Shown one piece after another: positions 1 through 7,680 of a stretch of 22,815 nucleotides of DNA (position 1 is its first letter; every line of letters begins with the position of its first letter). The stretch spans positions 1 through 22,815 of the forward strand of contig JBGUUT010000091.1 of the NCBI GenBank assembly GCA_045133795.1, given 5' to 3'. A program made the position numbers and the translations under genes. The notes below the pieces were generated by a model that was given only the letters and a program-made list of their open reading frames with translations, made no database searches and was not told the origin of the DNA. The stretch comes from RGIG8597 sp045133795. GTDB lineage: Bacteria > Spirochaetota > GWE2-31-10.

Positions 1-50
1 GAATCTTTTATTTTTTTTACTAATTCCTTATCAAGTTGGTTTTTCGCCAT
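1..50 (-). CDS. N-terminal fragment of an unidentified protein, running off the left edge
   Basis: Reading leftward from an ATG at 50 gives an open frame to the edge of the window, starting MAKNQLDKELVKKIKD. A GGAG ribosome-binding site lies about 6 bases before the ATG (57-60 on the forward strand), which is why I treat this as a real gene start. Only about 16 residues are visible, lysine-rich and probably helical, so no family can be named. It is divergent from the response regulator at 241. A possible leftward promoter is TTGTTT (106-101) and TATAAG (84-79) with a 16-base spacer. This is a weak match. Confidence 0.55.
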   Translation of the reverse strand, partial: MAKNQLDKELVKKIKD

Positions 51-124
51 TTTTAGCTCCAATTATAAGTTTTTTGTTCTTATAACAGATTTTAGGAAAT
101 AAACAAACCTTTTTATTATTTTTC

Positions 125-153
125 TTGAATAAAAGAAGTATTTTTCTTATACT
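125..153 (+). promoter_or_regulatory. Probable sigma-70-type promoter for the response regulator
   Basis: TTGAAT (125-130) and TATACT (148-153) are separated by 17 bases, close to the TTGACA/TATAAT consensus with ideal spacing. Transcription would start near 160, leaving a leader of about 80 bases before the GTG at 241. No experimental support is available. Confidence 0.55.
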
Positions 154-240
154 CGCTCAGAAAATAGTCTTTATAAGATTTTTATTATTCCATTAATGAA
201 TAATAAATGAGTTGTTATTCGATTGGGAGGAGTGTTTCAG

Positions 241-624
241 GTGAAAACAATTTTGGTTCTTGATGATGAAGAAAGCATTCGGACATTGCTAAATGACATT
301 TTAACAGATGAAGGATATAGAGTGATTCTTTCCGATGACGGCAAAGAAGTTATGGAAATATTAAAAAAAGAGAAGGTTGATTTAATTATCACAGATATGA
401 TGATGCCGAAAGCTAACGGACAAGAAATTTATACGTCTATTCGTGTAGCTTTTGCTCAGGAGGGAAAAATTGATTTGGTTCCGCCGGCAATAATTTTAAC
501 GGCTCATCCGGGGGCAGATAAAACGCAATTTTTATTAATGATGGAGGAGGGAATTAAGAAAGTTGTTTGTAAACCTTTTCAAATTGAAGAATTGTTAAAT
601 GCGGTTGAGGAGCATATTTCTTAA
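241..624 (+). CDS. Single-domain response regulator (CheY-like receiver)
   Basis: A phospho-acceptor receiver domain fills all 127 residues, with no DNA-binding or enzymatic output domain. The canonical residues are present: acidic pair D8-D9 (VLDDEE), phospho-acceptor D52 in IITDMMMP, T87 in ILTAHP and K111 in CKPF. It probably acts by protein-protein contact after phosphorylation by a histidine kinase, which is not in this window. I chose the GTG at 241 because a strong GGGAGGAG site (225-232) sits about 9 bases upstream; in-frame TTG 223 and GTG 232 overlap that site. The gene stands alone with its own promoter and terminator. The insert between the fourth strand and the phospho-acceptor loop (AFAQEGKIDLVPP) is a little longer than in CheY. 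The family is certain; the partner and role are unknown. Confidence 0.93.
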   Translation: MKTILVLDDEESIRTLLNDILTDEGYRVILSDDGKEVMEILKKEKVDLIITDMMMPKANGQEIYTSIRVAFAQEGKIDLVPPAIILTAHPGADKTQFLLMMEEGIKKVVCKPFQIEELLNAVEEHIS

Positions 625-643
625 TTTTGATTTTATTGTTGAT

Positions 644-680
644 AAAGGCTCGATTTTGATTAGGAATCGGGTCTTTTTTA
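644..680 (+). terminator. Rho-independent terminator after the response regulator
   Basis: A 12-bp stem (644-655 pairs with 665-676, including G-U pairs) with a 9-base loop is followed by TTTATTT. It starts about 20 bases after the stop codon, as expected for an intrinsic terminator. Confidence 0.8.
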
Positions 681-761
681 TTTGGAAGAAAGCAAAATTA
701 AAAATATACGTCGGGCAAAATCGTGTTGTTAAAACTAAAAAAATAAATTATTTTACCAGCG

Positions 762-1682
762 ATGTGGGGAGAAAAATATTTTTATAGTTTAGATTATTTT
801 TATCGTCGGAAGTTTGGAAGTAAGGTTGCGAGAGTGACTCTTGACGGCGGTTTTACTTGTCCGAATCGTGACGGAACGGTAAGTTTCGGGGGATGTGTAT
901 TTTGCGGAGTTGCCGGAGCAGGTGATTTTTGTGCCGAAAAAACTTTGTCTATTACACAACAGGTAAAAGTTCAGAAAGAAAGATTGCAAACTAAGTGGAA
1001 AGATTTAAAAATAATTCCGTATTTTCAATCTTTTACAAATACTTATGCCCCTGTTGGAATTTTACGTAAGAAATATGAAGAAGCATTAGATTCGGAAGAT
1101 TGTGTAGGATTGTCAATTGCAACCAGAGCGGACTGTCTTTGTTCTGAAGTGTTAGATTTATTGGAAGAATTAAATAAACGAACGTTTTTACAAATAGAAT
1201 TAGGATTGCAAACGGTAAATGATAAAACAGCACAAGTCATAAATCGTGGATATTCGCTGGATGTTTTTACACAAAGTGTTTTAGAATTACAAAAGCGAGG
1301 TATTGAGATTGTTGCACATTTAATAGTGGGACTTCCGGACGAAAATTTGAGAGATTATCTAAATGCAGTTCGTTATATTTCGGAAATGAAAATTAACGGA
1401 GTAAAAATTCAGGTTTTGTATTTATTGAAAGATGCTCCGTTAATGAAATGGTATGAAAGGGGAGAAATAAAATTTTTGGAGCGTTTTGAATATATTGATA
1501 TTGTTGCTCGGATGTTAGCCCATTTGTCTCCCGAAGTTGTAGTGCATAGATTGACCGGTGACCCTCCGTGGAAATCTCTTGTAGAACCTAAATGGACTAC
1601 AGACAAAAAGCAAATCTTAAATCAGATTAACCAATATTTGAGAGAAAAAAATCTATATCAAGGATGTTTTTATAAAAATTAG
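762..1682 (+). CDS. Radical SAM protein of the TIGR01212 / YhcC family
   Basis: A 306-residue protein beginning MWGEKYFYSLDYFYRRKFG. The N-terminal signature TCPNRDGT...GGCVFC carries the three cysteines C33, C45 and C48. Their long first spacing is typical of YhcC/TIGR01212 proteins, which are related to Elp3-type radical SAM enzymes. They bind a [4Fe-4S] cluster and cleave S-adenosylmethionine. The central LQIELGLQT and HLIVGLPDE motifs and the C-terminal HRLTGDPP motif also fit. The physiological substrate of the family is not established to my knowledge; an RNA-related role has been suggested by its Elp3 kinship. No clear ribosome-binding site precedes the ATG, but the start matches the usual N-terminus. 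It is followed closely by the lipoprotein gene, whose SD overlaps this stop codon. Confidence 0.88.
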   Translation: MWGEKYFYSLDYFYRRKFGSKVARVTLDGGFTCPNRDGTVSFGGCVFCGVAGAGDFCAEKTLSITQQVKVQKERLQTKWKDLKIIPYFQSFTNTYAPVGILRKKYEEALDSEDCVGLSIATRADCLCSEVLDLLEELNKRTFLQIELGLQTVNDKTAQVINRGYSLDVFTQSVLELQKRGIEIVAHLIVGLPDENLRDYLNAVRYISEMKINGVKIQVLYLLKDAPLMKWYERGEIKFLERFEYIDIVARMLAHLSPEVVVHRLTGDPPWKSLVEPKWTTDKKQILNQINQYLREKNLYQGCFYKN

Positions 1683-1693
1683 AGGATGTGAAA

Positions 1694-2242
1694 ATGAAGA
1701 AAATTATATTTATTTGTTTACCGTTGATGATTATTCTCAACAGTTGCCTTATGGGGGCTAAATTTAAGACGACTTTCGATGAAAATTCGAAGACATCTTT
1801 TTATGTTCCTACTTTGGTAGATTATTCGGCGTATTTGTATATTTCAAGAGATTTGATGACCAATGAATGTAATATGCGAATGAAAGTAAAAGATATTCAA
1901 GATACAGAAGAAGAGGTGTTAAATTTTTATTCGGTAAAAATCGGAACCAGTAAACATTTTTTGGAGTTTGAAACATTTCCGGGCGAACATGTGAAGAAAA
2001 TTGATCGTGTTTATGAAGAATTTGACGGTATAAAAAATACAGTCAGAAAGTTTGCTGAGATTGCAGATATGCCGCTTACGGATCAACAAGTCGATGTTTT
2101 CAATGAAATGATGAATGACCGTGAACCTATAAAAATTAAATTTATAGGTAACAAAGAGGTTGAAAAGGAATTGCTTTTTAATGAAAAGAGTGCAATTGCC
2201 ACGATGTTGAAAAAATATATGGAATTACTTTATTTATATTAA
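1694..2242 (+). CDS. Putative lipoprotein of unknown function
   Basis: The protein has 182 residues from the ATG at 1694. I prefer this start over GTG 1688 because the AGAGG site (1681-1685) overlaps the upstream stop and is correctly spaced only for 1694. The N-terminus is a lipoprotein signal: two lysines, a hydrophobic stretch and LNSC with C18 as the likely lipidated cysteine, allowed by the relaxed spirochaetal lipobox. The mature part has no family I recognise. It is mixed alpha/beta with a charged middle and ends in a hydrophobic tail (MELLYLY). It directly precedes the LolA-like and MMPL genes, so a role in lipoprotein or lipid export is possible, but this is inferred only from position. 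Confidence 0.75.
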   Translation: MKKIIFICLPLMIILNSCLMGAKFKTTFDENSKTSFYVPTLVDYSAYLYISRDLMTNECNMRMKVKDIQDTEEEVLNFYSVKIGTSKHFLEFETFPGEHVKKIDRVYEEFDGIKNTVRKFAEIADMPLTDQQVDVFNEMMNDREPIKIKFIGNKEVEKELLFNEKSAIATMLKKYMELLYLY

Positions 2243-2261
2243 TCATGAGGAAAGTCTGTTA

Positions 2262-2837
2262 ATGAAAAAAATATTTTTATTGTCCTTTTTGTTTTTGAGT
2301 TTTTTTGTTTTCGGTCAGGACATAAGTATTCCGCGTCCGAAAAATGAGTTGCTTTATACTGAGTATACAGCACGAAAAAGTTCCCCTTATATAAAAAAGG
2401 TTATCGAATCGACTGGCTGGATAGCTAAATCAGGTGAAAACTTTGTGTTTTTTCAAGAAACACCGTCATTATTAAAGGTTGTAAATAAAGGCGATGAGAT
2501 GTCGCTGAAAATTGGTAATAATAAACCTATGAAAATGAAGAAATCAGCTGCCGGAAACGGAGAATTTAATGAAGTAAATATTCTTTTTACGGCAGATACG
2601 GCAGAACTTAATCGTGTTTTCGCAATAAACTGTGAAGCTGCGGGAGAGAAAATGCGTTATTTCCTTCAACCGAAATCAAAAGACGGTGCTATAGGTAAAA
2701 TAGAATATATGCGTTTTGTCAGTATCGATGATAAATTAGAAAAATTAGAAATGAAATATAAAAATGGGACGGTTCTTGAGTTCAAGTTTTTTAATACTGT
2801 GACCGGAGAGTTTATTGATGAAAAGAAATTTGATTAA
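2262..2837 (+). CDS. LolA-like periplasmic lipoprotein/lipid carrier
   Basis: A 191-residue exported protein. Residues 1-18 form a signal peptide (KK, then a Leu/Phe-rich core, cleavage near VFG|Q). The mature part looks like the LolA/LolB beta-barrel fold: alternating hydrophobic strands, an early TGWIAKSGENFVFFQETP segment and a late LEMKYKNGTVLEFKFFN segment that recalls LolA's sheet. LolA proteins carry lipoproteins through the periplasm. Those next to MMPL-type transporters may carry other lipids instead. A GAGGAAAG site (2247-2254) precedes the ATG. The last 20 bases overlap the start of the MMPL gene, which implies translational coupling. The LolA assignment rests on fold-like features and context, not on a strong motif. 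Confidence 0.65.
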   Translation: MKKIFLLSFLFLSFFVFGQDISIPRPKNELLYTEYTARKSSPYIKKVIESTGWIAKSGENFVFFQETPSLLKVVNKGDEMSLKIGNNKPMKMKKSAAGNGEFNEVNILFTADTAELNRVFAINCEAAGEKMRYFLQPKSKDGAIGKIEYMRFVSIDDKLEKLEMKYKNGTVLEFKFFNTVTGEFIDEKKFD

Positions 2838-5136
2838 CAGAATTGTAACTTTTTCGATTATTGCTGTTTCTGTCATACTTATTGTTTTTAGTTCGTTAAA
2901 TCTTAAACTTAATTCGCAAATAACAAATATGTTACCTCGAGATGAAAATCTTATGCGTAGTGTGGCATTAACGGCAGGTTCATCGGTTTCTGATAAATTG
3001 CTTCTTTATATTCATAATGAAGATACGGAAAAATTGGATATTATGATAGATAAAGCGGATGAATTGATTCAAGAAGTTGATTTCTTGACACCGAACATTC
3101 CGTCGGCCCAACAAATTAATGAGATTAAACTTTATTTGCAAAAAAATGCGTTTGTATTGTATCCGTATGAAAAATTTGGGTCTCCGTTTTCTGAAGATGA
3201 TGTAAAAAAGCGTTTGGAAAGTAAATTTGCTTATTTACAAAATAATCCGTTTGAAGATTTAGGAGAATTATTTTTTGCCGATCCGTTAAATCAAATTTCA
3301 GATTTAGTGAAGTTGCAATTTTCATCATCAAATTTACTTTCGGTTTATCGTGATGGCATTTTGAGTGAAGATAAAACTTCTTATTTAAGAGTTTTCAGTA
3401 CCGGCAGCAGTTCAAGTGATACTCGAAACGCAACGATTTTACTTGAGTTTGATAAAAAAATAAAGAATATCGGCGTTGAAAATAAAGGACAATCTTTTTT
3501 ATATGGAGCTCATTTTTATTTTATTGAGTCTTCGTCGACAATTCAGCGAGAAGTTTCTTTCATTTGTATTTTTTCTATCTTGCTGACTGTTCTTGTATTT
3601 TTCTTTTTCTTTCGTAATTTAGAATTGATTTTTTATGCTTTTATGCCGGTTGTTGCCGGAATGGCTTTAACGTTTGTGAGTATTCTTGTTTTTTGTAAGG
3701 AATTCGGAGCTATTGCTTTAGGTTTCGGGGCTACGGCTGCCGGGATTTGTATTGATTATTCAATACATTATTTATTTAAAGCAGACTTCTATCCTACGTT
3801 AAAAGATTTAAGACACGGAATAGGAAAATCGTTATTTATGGGATACCTTACAACCGTACTGTCTTTTTTACTATTGCTTTTGTCAAGAATAGATTCACTT
3901 GGTGAGATAGCTTTGTTCGGTTGTCTTGTAATTACGTTTTCATTTTTTATTTGTTGGTTTGTACTTCAAAATTTATTGTCTCCGGAAAAGATATTTTATC
4001 AGGTAAAATATTTGTCTTTCGGTGAAAAATTATTTCCTAAATGGCGAATTCCGTTTTTATGTTTATTCGGTTGTTTGGTAATTGCGTCTTTTTTTACGCA
4101 TTTGGAAACTGATTCCAGTAAGCTTGACATTGCACATAAAGAATTGGACGGACGGGCGGAAAAAATTATTAAGGAATTCGGAGAATCTACAAATAATGTA
4201 TTTATCGGTTTCCCGGGAAAAACAAAAGATGAAGCGTTGGATTCTGCAATGAATGCAACTTTAGCAGTGTATAAGGAAATGCCGGAACTTTTATTTTTGA
4301 ATCCGGCGATTTTTCTTCCGACAGAAAATGTTGTGAAATCAAGAATTGATTATATTCTTAAAAATTTTGATAAGAAAGTTTTTTCTGAGGCTGTAGCACA
4401 AAGTGATTTTACGGAAGAAGCATTTGATTCATTTTTTAAGACTCTGGATAGTTTAGCTAATGGAACATATCAATTAGATGAATTTCCTAATTATTTAAAA
4501 ATGCAATCGGAGGCATCGATAGCAGAATATGACGGAATGTTTTATTTCATGATTCATATCGGAGACAGAGTGCGTGCGGAAAAAGTTTATGCATGTTTGC
4601 AATCGTTAAATATTGATTTTGTTCCCGTTGATATAATGCGTGACAGTGTAAGAGGATTGCAAGTTTTTGAAATGAAATCAATGATTTTGATTGTTGTTGC
4701 CGTAGTTTTAATTTTCTTTGCAATTTTTATCGCATTTAAAAATATAAGAATTGCATTAAGTTCAATCTTACCGATAGTTGCCGGATTGGTCGGAATACTC
4801 GGGATAAATGCGATAATGCAAAATCCTATTAATATTATGCATATAACTTCGGCTATTTTGGTTGTTGGAATTGGTGTTGATTACGGAATCCTTTCTTCTT
4901 CTACGTGGAATATGTGGTTTAAGAAAGAGCTTATCGGAGATGATTGGATTAAAAAACGAAACAGTACGGTTCAGTCTATTTTGGTGGCAGCTTTGACTAC
5001 ATTGGCCTCATTTGGATTTTTGGCAATCAGTTCTTCCGGAGCGTTGTTTTCATTAGGAATTTCAATGATTTTCGGAATTGTTGCGGCTTTTTGTACGGCA
5101 GTCTTAATTGTTCCGTTGGTGTATGGAGATAAATAA
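2818..5136 (+). CDS. RND-superfamily MMPL-type exporter
   Basis: A 772-residue membrane protein with the duplicated RND layout. One helix near 10-28 is followed by a large extracytoplasmic loop (about 29-245) and five helices (about 247-385). Then comes one helix (410-426), a second loop (427-620) and five more (621-767), 12 in all. The TM4 motif GFGATAAGICIDYSIHY and its counterpart GIGVDYG in TM10 place aspartates D313 and D688 where proton-relay residues sit in this family. MMPL proteins export or move lipids, glycolipids or lipoprotein-like cargo using the proton gradient. I chose ATG 2818, with GGAGAG at 2805-2810, over TTG 2815. It overlaps the LolA-like gene and abuts the methyltransferase. 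The cargo is unknown; no separate membrane-fusion protein or TolC is present here. Confidence 0.88.
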   Translation: MKRNLINRIVTFSIIAVSVILIVFSSLNLKLNSQITNMLPRDENLMRSVALTAGSSVSDKLLLYIHNEDTEKLDIMIDKADELIQEVDFLTPNIPSAQQINEIKLYLQKNAFVLYPYEKFGSPFSEDDVKKRLESKFAYLQNNPFEDLGELFFADPLNQISDLVKLQFSSSNLLSVYRDGILSEDKTSYLRVFSTGSSSSDTRNATILLEFDKKIKNIGVENKGQSFLYGAHFYFIESSSTIQREVSFICIFSILLTVLVFFFFFRNLELIFYAFMPVVAGMALTFVSILVFCKEFGAIALGFGATAAGICIDYSIHYLFKADFYPTLKDLRHGIGKSLFMGYLTTVLSFLLLLLSRIDSLGEIALFGCLVITFSFFICWFVLQNLLSPEKIFYQVKYLSFGEKLFPKWRIPFLCLFGCLVIASFFTHLETDSSKLDIAHKELDGRAEKIIKEFGESTNNVFIGFPGKTKDEALDSAMNATLAVYKEMPELLFLNPAIFLPTENVVKSRIDYILKNFDKKVFSEAVAQSDFTEEAFDSFFKTLDSLANGTYQLDEFPNYLKMQSEASIAEYDGMFYFMIHIGDRVRAEKVYACLQSLNIDFVPVDIMRDSVRGLQVFEMKSMILIVVAVVLIFFAIFIAFKNIRIALSSILPIVAGLVGILGINAIMQNPINIMHITSAILVVGIGVDYGILSSSTWNMWFKKELIGDDWIKKRNSTVQSILVAALTTLASFGFLAISSSGALFSLGISMIFGIVAAFCTAVLIVPLVYGDK

Positions 5137-5790
5137 GTGCAGTGTATTCTTTGTGGTTGTGAAGATTCAAAAGCTGTTGTCGTAAAAAATAGAAAAAGTA
5201 CAAAGACTTTTTTTCGTTGTACAAAATGTGATTTTTGTTTTTTAGAGCGGTCACAGCTTTTGGATTATCACAGTGAAAAAGAGCGTTATTTGTTTCACCA
5301 GAATTCAGAAGATAATTTGGGATATATGAAATGGCTGGGAAATATTGTAGATGAAGCAATGACAGTTATTGAACTTAAAGGGAAAACAATTTTGGATTAT
5401 GGCTGCGGTCATAATCCGGTTTTACCTCAGATTTTGAGAAATAAAGAATCTCAAATAAGTAAGATTGATTATTATGATTTGTTTTTTTATCCGAATCTGG
5501 ATGTAACTAAGAAATATTCTTGTATTTTTTCTATTGAGGTTTTTGAACATTTTCGAGATGTTTATAAAGAAATAGAACAGGCGTTTTCATATCTTGAATA
5601 TGGCGGATATTTTGTTTTGTCTACCGGTTTTTTACCGGACGAAAATAAATTTGCATCCTGGTGGTATATTCAGGATGCAACTCATATTTCGTTTTATTCA
5701 GAGCGAACTTTTGAATGGCTTGCAGATAAGTTTTCTTTAAAGCCTATTTTTTCTAACAAAAAAAATCTTGTAATTTTTCAAAAATTATAA
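5137..5790 (+). CDS. Zinc-ribbon class I SAM-dependent methyltransferase
   Basis: A 217-residue protein. The N-terminus has a putative zinc ribbon made of two CxxC pairs, C3/C6 and C28/C31. The middle is a class I methyltransferase fold: SAM-binding motif I ILDYGCGHNP (85-94), then IFSIEVFEHF (130-139) and GGYFVLSTGF. The late block WWYIQDATHISFYSERTF is common in the Methyltransf_23-type proteins related to sugar and small-molecule methylases. The substrate cannot be named. Translation starts at GTG 5137, immediately after the MMPL stop, with GGAG at 5125-5128 inside that gene, so the two are coupled. Its stop and last codon share a six-base palindrome with the convergent RicT gene. Confidence 0.82.
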   Translation: MQCILCGCEDSKAVVVKNRKSTKTFFRCTKCDFCFLERSQLLDYHSEKERYLFHQNSEDNLGYMKWLGNIVDEAMTVIELKGKTILDYGCGHNPVLPQILRNKESQISKIDYYDLFFYPNLDVTKKYSCIFSIEVFEHFRDVYKEIEQAFSYLEYGGYFVLSTGFLPDENKFASWWYIQDATHISFYSERTFEWLADKFSLKPIFSNKKNLVIFQKL

Positions 5791-6729
5791 TTCGATAGTT
5801 GCTGAATACGTATTCTTTTCTCGTTTTAATTGTTTTTTATCAAGTACAACGAATGCCGGTTCACTGTTTTTTTCAGAGGCAGCTCTTATTTTTTTAGTTT
5901 GAATATTTATTTCAGTAACAATATAAGGTTCTTGATTTACAAAAATTCTGGAACCTTCTCGCGGATAGTCTTTTTTCTCATCCAAATAAGCATTGTATTC
6001 GTACGATAAACAACACAAAAGGCGTCCGCAAGTTCCGCTGATTTTTTGGGAATTAAGGGTGATGTTTTGTTCTTTTGCCATTTTTATGGTTATCGGTGTT
6101 AAGTCATTCAAAACATTACCGCAACATAGGTGTTTACCGCATTGTCCGTAGCTGCTTATGATACGACATTCATCACGTACTCCGATTTGACGAAGCTCGA
6201 TTCTTGTTTTAAAAATTGAAGCTAAATCTTTTACCAATTCTCGAAAGTCGACTCTGCCGTCAGAAGTAAAATTGAATAGGATTTTAGAATCTTCAAGAAA
6301 ATAATGGGCACTGATAAGTTTCATGTCCAGTTTGTGTTCCAGAATTTTCTTTTTTGTAATATCAAAGGCTTTTACTTCTTTTTTTATGTTTTCGGCGTGA
6401 CGACTTCTGTCTTTTTCAGTTGCGATTCTTACAATGTCTTGGAGATTATCTTGGTACTGAATTTCTTCCATGTTGGAAGTTTGTCCCTGACAAATACCGA
6501 TTTCGTTTCCGTATACAGTCGGAATTACAACAAGCATTCCTTTTGTAATAGCCGGATTTTTTGTTTTGAAAATTGACGAAGATTGGTTGTAAGGGATTTT
6601 AATTCTGTAAAAGAAATCATCTTCAGAAAACTTATGATTTTTCTTTGTTCTTTTTTTTATTGATGTAGTGTCATCTTCAAGTGCTTTTAAGTTATCAAGA
6701 TTATCCGTTGTATATATAGAATCGTCCAT
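5785..6729 (-). CDS. ricT: PSP1-domain protein, RicT/YaaT family
   Basis: A 314-residue protein from ATG 6729. That start has an AGGAG site (6741-6737) 7 bases upstream; the longer TTG start at 6735 is disfavoured. The C-terminal PSP1 core is unmistakable: CGKHLCCGNVL, then TIKMAKEQN, then SGTCGRLLCCLSYE. Conserved cysteines are C197, C202, C203, C234, C239 and C240. In Bacillus, RicT (YaaT) joins RicA and RicF in the Y-complex, which carries Fe-S clusters and guides RNase Y processing and developmental phosphorylation. RicA and RicF are not in this window, so a partner role here is unproven. The N-terminal 35 residues are charged and probably disordered. It is the last gene of the leftward M23 - bactofilin - YaaR run. 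Confidence 0.92.
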   Translation of the reverse strand: MDDSIYTTDNLDNLKALEDDTTSIKKRTKKNHKFSEDDFFYRIKIPYNQSSSIFKTKNPAITKGMLVVIPTVYGNEIGICQGQTSNMEEIQYQDNLQDIVRIATEKDRSRHAENIKKEVKAFDITKKKILEHKLDMKLISAHYFLEDSKILFNFTSDGRVDFRELVKDLASIFKTRIELRQIGVRDECRIISSYGQCGKHLCCGNVLNDLTPITIKMAKEQNITLNSQKISGTCGRLLCCLSYEYNAYLDEKKDYPREGSRIFVNQEPYIVTEINIQTKKIRAASEKNSEPAFVVLDKKQLKREKNTYSATIEL

Positions 6730-6753
6730 ATTCAATCTCCTGTTTTTTCATTC

Positions 6754-7245
6754 TTACGAAAGTAAATCAAGCAATAATCCCTCGATACTGTCAATTTTTG
6801 TTGCGATGGCAATCACGCTTTTTTGTTGTTTCATAAACTCTCGTGTCAGTTCTAATAAATTTTTATTTATTACTTGTAAGTGTAGTTTAAAATTCTTTTG
6901 TCCGTTTTTGAATGTTGCTTTTTTTTCAACTTTTTCAGTTGAACTTACTACTTTTTTCAGCAGGCTTTGTATTAATTTTTTGTAATCTTCTAAATCTTCG
7001 ACTTTTTTATATTTTTTTAAGTTTCTGCCTTTTGCACTTATATCTTTTAACAAATTTGCAATTTCATCATTTAATTCATTTTTATTTTCTGAAACTGGCT
7101 CTATATGTTCTTCTTCTTGCATCAGCATTTTTTGAAAGAGCGAAGCTTGTCTTGCAATTGTAGAACTTTTTTTTGTCTTTTTCTGATCGTCAGTATTTTT
7201 TATTTCAGGGTTTAAAAAGAAATAATTATTATTGATTTTATCCAT
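6754..7245 (-). CDS. YaaR / DUF327 family protein
   Basis: A 163-residue, highly charged and largely helical protein. The conserved DUF327 pattern is visible: ANLLKDISAKG, EDLEDYKKLIQSLLKKVV, then KLHLQVINKNLLELT and the C-terminal IDSIEGLLLDLLS. The family is found next to PSP1/RicT genes in Bacillus as well, so the pairing is conserved across distant phyla, but its biochemical role is not known. The ATG at 7245 follows directly on the bactofilin stop (TAA at 7248-7246), so translation is probably coupled; only a weak AGG precedes it. The first 60 residues are low-complexity and polar. I am confident of the family but not of its function. Confidence 0.85.
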   Translation of the reverse strand: MDKINNNYFFLNPEIKNTDDQKKTKKSSTIARQASLFQKMLMQEEEHIEPVSENKNELNDEIANLLKDISAKGRNLKKYKKVEDLEDYKKLIQSLLKKVVSSTEKVEKKATFKNGQKNFKLHLQVINKNLLELTREFMKQQKSVIAIATKIDSIEGLLLDLLS

Positions 7246-7662
7246 TTATATGCCTGATTGAGATATTTGCTTTTTCATTTTGTCCATTAATTCTCGTATT
7301 TGATCTTTACTCAGAATTTGACATTTTCCGTCAAAAATAACGCCATCGTCCATATTTACGTTTGTAGCATATATATTTCCGATAATTTCTGCAGATTTTA
7401 ATATAGTGAGAGAATTTTCAGCATAAATATCGCCTTTGATAGTGCCGCCTATAGTTGCACTTTTTGCAAGTATAACACATTCTGATATACTTTTTTTCCC
7501 GATATATACCATGCTGGTAGAAATTATGCTTCCCTTAAATTTTCCGTCTATTCTCAGCGGACCGTTTACTTCAAAATCTCCGCGTAAAATTGTCGAGTCT
7601 CCGACAAAAGTATTAATTCCGTCAAAGAATCCCAGACTGTTTTCTGTTTTTTTTCTTATCAT
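7246..7662 (-). CDS. Bactofilin (cytoskeletal polymer protein)
   Basis: A 138-residue protein with the bactofilin (DUF583) beta-helix repeat in the middle: TFVGDSTILRGDFEVNGPLR, then DGKFKGSI, IGGTIKGDIYAE and EIIGNIYATNV. Hydrophobic beta-strand residues recur about every six positions, as in polymer-forming beta helices. The N-terminal tail is short and basic, and the C-terminal 25 residues form a polar helix. Bactofilins self-assemble into filaments without nucleotide and often scaffold peptidoglycan enzymes. The gene for the M23 endopeptidase lies just upstream (18 bases apart), the classical partner arrangement seen for Helicobacter CcmA with Csd1 and in several spirochaetes. The start ATG at 7662 has an AAGGGA site upstream. 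Confidence 0.93.
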   Translation of the reverse strand: MIRKKTENSLGFFDGINTFVGDSTILRGDFEVNGPLRIDGKFKGSIISTSMVYIGKKSISECVILAKSATIGGTIKGDIYAENSLTILKSAEIIGNIYATNVNMDDGVIFDGKCQILSKDQIRELMDKMKKQISQSGI

Positions 7663-7680
7663 AAGAATAAATCCCTTTTT

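Noticed and set aside
223..240. TTG 223 or GTG 232 as the response regulator start
   Set aside because: Both lie within the GGGAGGAG ribosome site, which fits GTG 241 and the usual receiver N-terminus.
599..787. 62-codon frame between the response regulator and the radical SAM gene
   Set aside because: It runs across the end of the response regulator and its terminator hairpin, and the sequence is low-complexity.
5027..5359. 110-codon minus-strand frame across the MMPL / methyltransferase junction
   Set aside because: It overlaps two well-supported genes, and its product has no recognisable domain.
6304..7163. Plus-strand frames rich in Phe and Leu opposite RicT and YaaR
   Set aside because: They are shadows of lysine- and glutamate-rich genes on the other strand and have no ribosome sites.
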